NCBI GenBank assembly: GCA_021029095.1
Contig: JAJOHG010000019.1
Location: 124,001 to 188,000 of the forward strand
Length of the DNA stretch: 64,000 nucleotides
Source of the DNA: Phellopilus nigrolimitatus
Lineage: Eukaryota > Basidiomycota > Agaricomycetes > Hymenochaetales > Hymenochaetaceae
Direction of reading: 5' to 3'
Positions within the stretch are counted from its first letter, which is position 1. Each line of letters opens with the position of its first letter. The notes beneath the pieces were generated by a model. The model was given only the letters and a program-made list of their open reading frames with translations, ran no database searches and was not told where the DNA came from. This document shows positions 58,220-64,000 of the stretch, piece by piece. A program made the position numbers and the translations under genes.

Positions 58220-59625
58220 GTGTAGCGTCCGAGTCTTTCAAGTTCTTGCAAACGTGAAGGCGCTGCTAATGAAAACAGCCACCTTCTGTAGTCGTCGCGG
58301 GTCGTTGATCGAGATAGAAAAACACGTACACCTAGCCTGGGCTGTATTGAACGTGCTCTTTATATGCGCACAGACAGCGACCTGTGGTCATCTGAGCAAA
58401 AAATGCGCAAGGGGTAAGATTTTCTGCACGTGACAATTTACTGGATTCTACGACTCGGACAAAAATAGGGTCAATCGTTTTCTAGAAATCCAAATCAAGA
58501 AGTCTGCTTGACAGCGTCGAAGCGTCAGACCAGCCACAACATCTCGTTACAACACGAAAACACGTAACTCTATATACGCGCCACGCTCAACCTGAACGTT
58601 GTCTAGCTAGCTTTCGTATGAAAAAATGGACTTCCCCCCGTTTTTCTTGCTTACGCAGCCCAAATTTTGTTTTTTACTGAGACGCATGATGAGGTAGGAG
58701 TCGGGTTGTAGTGCCCTATAGAAAAGAATCTTGTTACCATATCGAAATTTGCTTAGTTTCGGCACCATCACCGTCAAACCCAATATTATAATGGTCACAC
58801 TGTGGTCCTGTGGGGCGATAAATATCTTGACCGTCATTAGTCGCCCACTAGGAGTCTATGTATCGTTTACATCGTGACGTACGGGTATAGACGCAACAAC
58901 CATAGACGAAACGTTTTCCGTTTGCTGCGCGCATAACAGCCCATTACATCGAATCTGAGTGTTTGCGGCTCTTCCATTACAGCATTTATTCGGTCTTGAA
59001 TGGCACTCACGACTAGCTCGACTTCGTGCGGCTGATTCCGCTCCTCCGCTCATACACCTCACACTTTTCTCTCGTTATCCGTTTATCTAGCCACTTCTAC
59101 TCAATCCGCTTGAAGCACCAAGCCTATCAGAAACACAAAACTGCGATGGCTTAAGAGGTGATGAAGACAATTACAAATTTCGATAAACATCGAGCTTCGA
59201 CGTTCAAGACAATTAAATTACGTATAATAATATCCTGAGCGTTAGCTTCACTTCAGATGCCATAAGTCGCCGATGCATAGTTAGAAGTTTTCTGTTAGTA
59301 AGGCCTTTCAATTGCCTCATCCAGAGAGCCAATGTAACATTATTCCGATATCACTTCGCACTAATAAACACTTTTCACAACCATGCGAATAGGCTGCAGT
59401 GACATGCATATATGCAGAATTTTCTTAGATTTAAATATGTCTGAACTGCATATCCCTTGCGATTAAATTGCAAAGGGATAGATACAGAAGCACGAAAAAA
59501 GGATCGCAGGTTTTCGAGGGACGTCCGATAGTGTCATCTATATAAGCCTGCCCGTAAGCTGGATGAAATTCAAATTATCTAAAATATGACTCACGACTTT
59601 CGTGACGACACTGCGCACTGTCAGA
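58220..59625. other. Gene-poor 1.4 kb
   Basis: Transporter promoter (TATAAAG, minus, at 58358-58364) followed by AT-rich sequence. Short ORFs on both strands lack coding character. Confidence 0.5.
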
Positions 59626-60300
59626 CTATCGACGCAGCAAGGTGAAGTTGACTTTGTGCTCGATGCAATAGTGCTTCGTCTCTGGCACGGGGAAAGAAGC
59701 CCGTATAGAGGAGGCTGCATTGCGCGCTTGAGATTCACCGCAATAACGAAGACGGAACGTGCGAAGTTTGGGGAGGAATCGTGAAGTTTCTAGCAGTAGG
59801 TCATCTTCCAATTCTCCTCCAACGCATTCTAGTTCCAACGTTTCAAGCGTTGGCGGAAGATTGTCCTCGTCGCCCAAGGACGGGAACCGAAGGAATTGTA
59901 GGCTTGTGCAGTCGCTCATCTTGGCGGAAGACGCAGGTCATAGTTTTGGATGCTCTGCGCAAGCTACCTCTGCTACAAAATCCACGACCATGTGCGACAC
60001 TACGCCAGGCCATCGCGTGGTAGTAGAACGTTTGACCGCTGCCCGTCGCCTTGTCTCGGCAATTTGGAGCACGACGTCCAAGCCTTCGGCGAAAGCGAGC
60101 TGATCGAGTTTGAAGTAAGGGTTCTTTAGGAGCTTCAAAAACGTATCGATGGTGCTTAAGGGAATTAAAGGGGTGGTTTGGAGTTCTTCTCCGAACATCA
60201 AAGATGCAAACAGAGCGCCCGTCTCGGTTTTGAATTTAATCGTGGCTTGAGAGGTTTTGTCGAAGCGAGACAAAGCATCTGTACCAGAGACTTGCTCCAT
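59626..60300 (-). pseudogene. Internally deleted copy of the F-box-like/LRR family
   Basis: From an ATG at 60300 (MEQVSGTDALSRFDKTSQAT) it matches the head of the intact gene at 47347: KFKTETGALFASLMFGEE, LLKNPYFKLDQLAFAEGLDV, VLQIAETRRRAAVKRS, VVSHMVVDFVAE. The frame stops at 59938. It is followed at once by an LRR-type tail in another frame (LQFLRFPSLGDEDNLPPTLE, TLELECVGGELEDDLLLETS) ending at 59626. The F-box-like centre and most repeats seen in the intact copy are missing, so this is a head-to-tail deletion remnant on the opposite strand. Confidence 0.65.
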
Positions 60301-60780
60301 GACTATTCGCAAGTGACTGGCGACCGAGATAGACAAGGTCGACAACTGACCTGACCGTGACTGACGGCTTAGTTTGAAGTGACAGCCAGTGGTTCAAAAA
60401 CGTGACCTTACGCAAGCGATCACAAGCGCGACTAGATTCCCGATACTCTTCAATTTCGGCAAATATCAAGCCATTTTGTCAAGACTCAAGACATACATAC
60501 GGGAGTTCAGCTGCAGAACTAGATTCGAATGCCCGCAATGCGTTCAGGAAGTAGGCAGCGTGATCTTACACGAGCGATCACATGTGACTAAACTCGCTTC
60601 TTTACTCTAGCGTGTTCAACTTTGGCAACTTCTAAGCCATTGACTGTCAAAACGTACCTGGACGTATCTGGTCGGCTCTTACCTCTCGCATCATGTCGTC
60701 CTTAAGAGATCCCCTTATTTCCCCCTCCTCAACCCACCATCTCGCAGCGCAAACGGAGACGACGACGGTGAATACCTAGG
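60301..60780. other. Intergenic
   Basis: 0.48 kb upstream of both the decayed copy (minus) and the peroxidase (plus). Nothing recognised. Confidence 0.45.
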
Positions 60781-61796
60781 ATGTGGATTAGTACGGCGAT
60801 CTCGAGAATCTTTGGCGGTATAGGCAGCTTTTTCGGCGGAGTTGGGAGTAATATCTACGTGTTTTCTTGGGATTTCGTTCTGTTCCTGCTTAACCTCGTC
60901 GCGTTCAAGCGCAAGGTCGGGGAGGTCACTTTGAAAGGAAACGTAGGATATGGAGGAAAATGGCCAGAGTTTATTCCGCCTACGGACACGGACAGCCGCT
61001 CGGCGTGCCCTGCGCTGAACGCCATGGCGAATCATGGTAAGATAAAGCTCTTTCTGCCAAATCTTTGCAGAAACCTAAAGTGTGATACTAGGTATTTTGC
61101 CCCGCAATGGACGCAACATATCGTATAAGGAAATGAACGCAGCGATCCGGAACGTATACAACTTTTCGCCGACCTTCTGCTACTTCGTGCCGAAGTACAT
61201 GGCGGGACTGCTCACGCGGGACTACAAACGGGATACAATCAATCTCGCCGACATAAGTGTGCACAATGGCATTGAACACGATGCCTCTTTAACTCGTCAG
61301 TATACTTTTGTTTTCGATACTGAATCAGGCTAGAGAAATGTCTATGCAGGTCATGATGTATTTCATCAGCCCGATCAGTCTAGGCCCGCCATTGACCTTA
61401 TCGAAGACCTACTTGCATCCGCTACTGGCCCGAATAACACCCTCACCGCACATGATCTTTCTGTCGTGTCGGGAAGGCGCCGTCGTGAGGCTCGCGAAAG
61501 TAACAGTTCGTTCACCCTCTCGGCTTTTCACAAGCTCTTCGGAAGTTCCAAGTGCGTTTCTTCTCGTTTGTAATCTGTAGAATCTACTCACCATATTATG
61601 TAGTTCTTCGACTATGCTAACTATCTTCGGCGGGCGCGTGGACGACCTGGAAGTCTTTTTGAAAGAAGAACGCATTCCCGATGGCTGGGAATCTCGCGTG
61701 CGCGACCCTTTTGGACTCACATTTGCAGCGTTTAATTGTACTATTTTCCATGTTGAGCTCGGCATCGGCGAGAATGAGCAGGATGAAAACACGTAG
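60781..61796 (+). CDS. Heme-thiolate peroxidase (chloroperoxidase/peroxygenase family)
   Basis: Exons 60781-61036, 61092-61295, 61350-61551 and 61604-61796 sum to 855 bases, 284 residues. The heme-thiolate Cys is C76 in SACPALNAMANHG, where most relatives have PCP. The acid-base and metal region is EHDASL at residues 147-152. ILPRNGRNISY is the expected loop after the first motif. These enzymes use peroxide to oxygenate or halogenate organic substrates. The N-terminus (MWISTAISRIFGGIGSFFGG, then VFSWDFVLFLLNLVAF) is hydrophobic to residue 41 and is followed by basic residues. It looks like a membrane anchor rather than a cleaved signal peptide, so the enzyme may be membrane-bound like some pathway peroxidases. 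Intact. Confidence 0.9.
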
Positions 61797-63586
61797 GATG
61801 AGAAGAAAAATGTCAAGGTTTAGACTTCTTCAAAATGCTTCATAAAAACGAAATTTATTTAGCTTTTCTTGGTCCGGACGTGGTGTCTGCCTTTTCTTGA
61901 TGGCGATCTGTATTTCCTGTGCGAAGGTGTGCAATGAATCTTTCTGATATATTTCTCACTCTTCAGAGAATAAAGATTATTTTTGTCTTTATATAAAGAG
62001 GTTGGATTTCGAATACTTCATTTTCAGTACATTTTCCTGAACTGTGAGGAAAAGCAAGTAAGGCCCTCCGCTCAGAGTCCTGCGGCCTTTGGGATACCTC
62101 AATTCATGTCGAAAACATACCAACTTCTATGTCTACATCATCCTCATTGGAAGCCAGACTGATCGTCTGACTCGTCAGGAATTTCATTTTCAGAGTTCAT
62201 ACTTATGCGCAGTGGCATTTCTCATGGGCACCGCCACTAAAGAGCCTTGCTTACATAATGACATACGTATTGCCCTTCTCTACAAATAGGCTCGCAGGCG
62301 ATGTTGTATATAAACCACGCTGCTCCCGGGTCCAGGCAGCTGAATATCGCAGAGTCGCGTCGATTTGAAATTAATGGCACATATCGAAGGTGATAGAGCT
62401 CTGCATCTATTTCAAAAGATGCTCTAATGACGTTTTCCTGAATAGACTTGCAGACAGGCCTTTTGCTGAAGAAATCGCGATCCGGGCTCAGCACCACTGT
62501 TTCATACTTCGTATGCTACGCATAAGCATTGGAAATAGATGTTACTCATCATTCATGACTCCTTTAACCAGGAAGCATATCACGCTCCCGAGGGATATTT
62601 TGTTCGCCTTTGGAAAACACGACATGATGACGAGGTTTCTTTGAAACATAAATGGGTTTATTAGGTTGTTTACATCACTGCACGATTGGAATCACCTTGA
62701 AGAAAAATCAGTTCGAAGATGTGGCGTTCGTATACGGCGTGTACCAATGCAAGTAACTCCGGTCATCGTCCGTCTCGAGCTACTTATCGCATCAGGCCCT
62801 TTCTACAGAAAACGTGTTGTCTTCAAGGTTTGGAGAGACATAACTTAAACATTCGATCACATACCCATAAACACCTTGCTTATATCTATTTATCACACGA
62901 AGGAAGCATGGATTGGCCATCATGGCTGTTGATCCCATTCTTGCCTCCCTCTGTTCTGAGACCTTCGATATCAAGCACCATCTGGCGAATTCTAAATTGA
63001 CAGTACAGCGTCTATCCGTCGTGAAAGGCCAGCCGTCGTGTTAGATACGCTTGAAAGATTCGGATGATACCGAAGAACAGCTCTCGGTATGTGTATGCTA
63101 TGCTACTACAAATATCTGGGCCCAAGCTTGACTGGTCATCCGGGCCACGCTAATCCGGGCCATTACAGATGCGCACTGTTGTGAATAATCTCGTGCGTTG
63201 TTACGAACCTTCCCATGAAACTTGTTTACACTTGGAGGCAGACGTGGCCTTTGTCTGTAGCCTGATATGCCGGCAGACTAAGCGGCGACACTCAGGAATA
63301 TGAAATTGATACGTGGAAGCCTCCAAGTCTCGAGCATTTGAAAATCATAAAGTAAGGACAATTTGAATTGACGCCTCTTCACTAAATGATACTTTCTTCG
63401 AAAGGAGTGCACGCTGGCCTTTGCGGAAGTCTCGCTCAAGTTCAAAATCATGACTGAGGACCAGATTGCATATAAAAGGCGGGCAAAGTCGAACGTTTTG
63501 ATACTACTCAACACCAGCTCCTCGCGTCCTCAAGCATAAATTCACCCAGGCTAATTCGTCAGTGTTAATTCTCAAGACTACTTGAC
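61797..63586. other. Gene-poor 1.8 kb
   Basis: No gene recognised. ORFs at 62237-62497 (minus) and 62390-62644 (plus) overlap on opposite strands and have no family pattern. A TATA box (TATAAAAG, 63471-63478) belongs to the next gene. Confidence 0.5.
63471..63478 (+). promoter_or_regulatory. TATA box of the small Cys/His protein gene
   Basis: TATAAAAG, 116 bases before the ATG at 63587, with a CAACACC-rich leader between. Confidence 0.55.
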
Positions 63587-63859
63587 ATGTGCGAGATCCG
63601 TACGGTCATCGGACGGCACCAATGTGGACACCCGGTGCAATCCGGCACGATCCAACTTTTTGCTTGCGAAGATTACTGGAAATGGTATCAAGATAACGTC
63701 GGCCTACTGAGCCAAGGTTTAGAGCCGCAGAATATCTACACGGCGCCACCTTGCCATAGAAGGCCTACCGATAGGAGGTCATTTCCTCCGAAACAAAGCG
63801 ATCTCTACGGCTTATGCACTGATTGCATGTCGTCCTTGCGTTCTGGAGGCCGGCAGTAG
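63587..63859 (+). CDS. Small Cys/His-containing protein, 90 aa
   Basis: ATG frame with a good TATA box upstream. The start MCEIRTVIGRHQCGHPVQSG and later FACEDYW, PPCHRRP and LCTDCMSS give Cys/His spacing (C2, HxCGH, C, C, CxxC) that could bind zinc. I recall similar short basidiomycete proteins with a GRHxCGH start but no assigned function. No signal peptide. It may continue by splicing, since a GT-rich stretch follows the stop, but no further exon is visible before the window ends. Confidence 0.55.
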   Translation: MCEIRTVIGRHQCGHPVQSGTIQLFACEDYWKWYQDNVGLLSQGLEPQNIYTAPPCHRRPTDRRSFPPKQSDLYGLCTDCMSSLRSGGRQ

Positions 63860-64000
63860 GTTCATGGCCAGTGGTAAGTGGTGCTTCACGCGTTTCAATC
63901 AGCTTGTAGGCTAAATGTTTTATCATTTGTCTAAGATCTCATCAGAAAGGAAACCATGACGAGCGATAGTTCCGGATAAGCGACTGTGAAGAGCTCACAA
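63860..64000. other. Window edge
   Basis: Final 141 bases; nothing recognised. Confidence 0.4.

Noticed and set aside
1..64000. tRNA genes, rRNA, CRISPR arrays, bacterial operons
   Set aside because: None seen on either strand; the window is eukaryotic with spliced genes.

Overview
The window is nuclear DNA from a filamentous basidiomycete, most likely an agaricomycete. Nearly every gene is broken by several spliceosomal introns of about 45-110 bases with GT..AG ends. The gene set fits as well: a CFEM protein, a LysM protein, a heme-thiolate peroxidase, CAP59- and CAP10-type glycosyltransferases and F-box/LRR families. The families are named from recalled protein patterns; no search was run.

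Layout. 1-9.2 kb: the 3' end of a conserved gene, a frameshifted Crinkler-like kinase gene, an intact five-exon F-box gene, the GPI-anchor gene PIG-F/GPI11 (minus) and unassigned ORFs. 10-19.3 kb: a four-helix membrane protein, a CFEM protein (minus), ribosomal eL31, a histidine acid phosphatase of phytase type (minus) and ribosomal eL34 (minus). 19.9-29.2 kb: a frameshifted CAP59-type GT69 glycosyltransferase, COP9 signalosome subunit 1 (minus), a GH5 steryl-glucosidase-like gene with one frameshift (minus) and an AT-rich orphan gene for a tail-anchored protein (minus). 29.9-40.1 kb: a carnosine N-methyltransferase homologue (minus), a short divergent unknown, a LysM protein, a frameshifted 2OG-Fe(II) oxygenase-like gene (minus) and a CAP10-type GT90 glycosyltransferase (minus). 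40.4-45 kb: AMSH-type deubiquitinase, U6 snRNA and splicing factor ISY1. 45.3-49.1 kb: a decayed and an intact copy of one F-box-like/LRR family. 49.2-53.9 kb: a segment bounded by long inverted repeats built from TGATC-centred decamers, carrying two decayed genes. 54.2-64 kb: NOP53, an inositol-type sugar transporter (minus), a third, internally deleted F-box-like copy (minus), a heme-thiolate peroxidase and a small Cys/His protein.

The core cell genes (ribosomal proteins, CSN1, ISY1, PIG-F, AMSH) are intact and splice cleanly. Surface-glycan and secreted genes (GT69, GT90, GH5, CFEM, LysM, phosphatase, peroxidase) are scattered among them. There is no obvious biosynthetic cluster.

Two points stand out. 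First, the 4.6 kb inverted-repeat segment looks like a transposon-type unit with host-gene cargo. Second, single-base frame breaks recur in otherwise well conserved genes and are mostly in the +1 direction. They mean either real gene decay or consensus errors in this assembly, and the sequence alone cannot decide.
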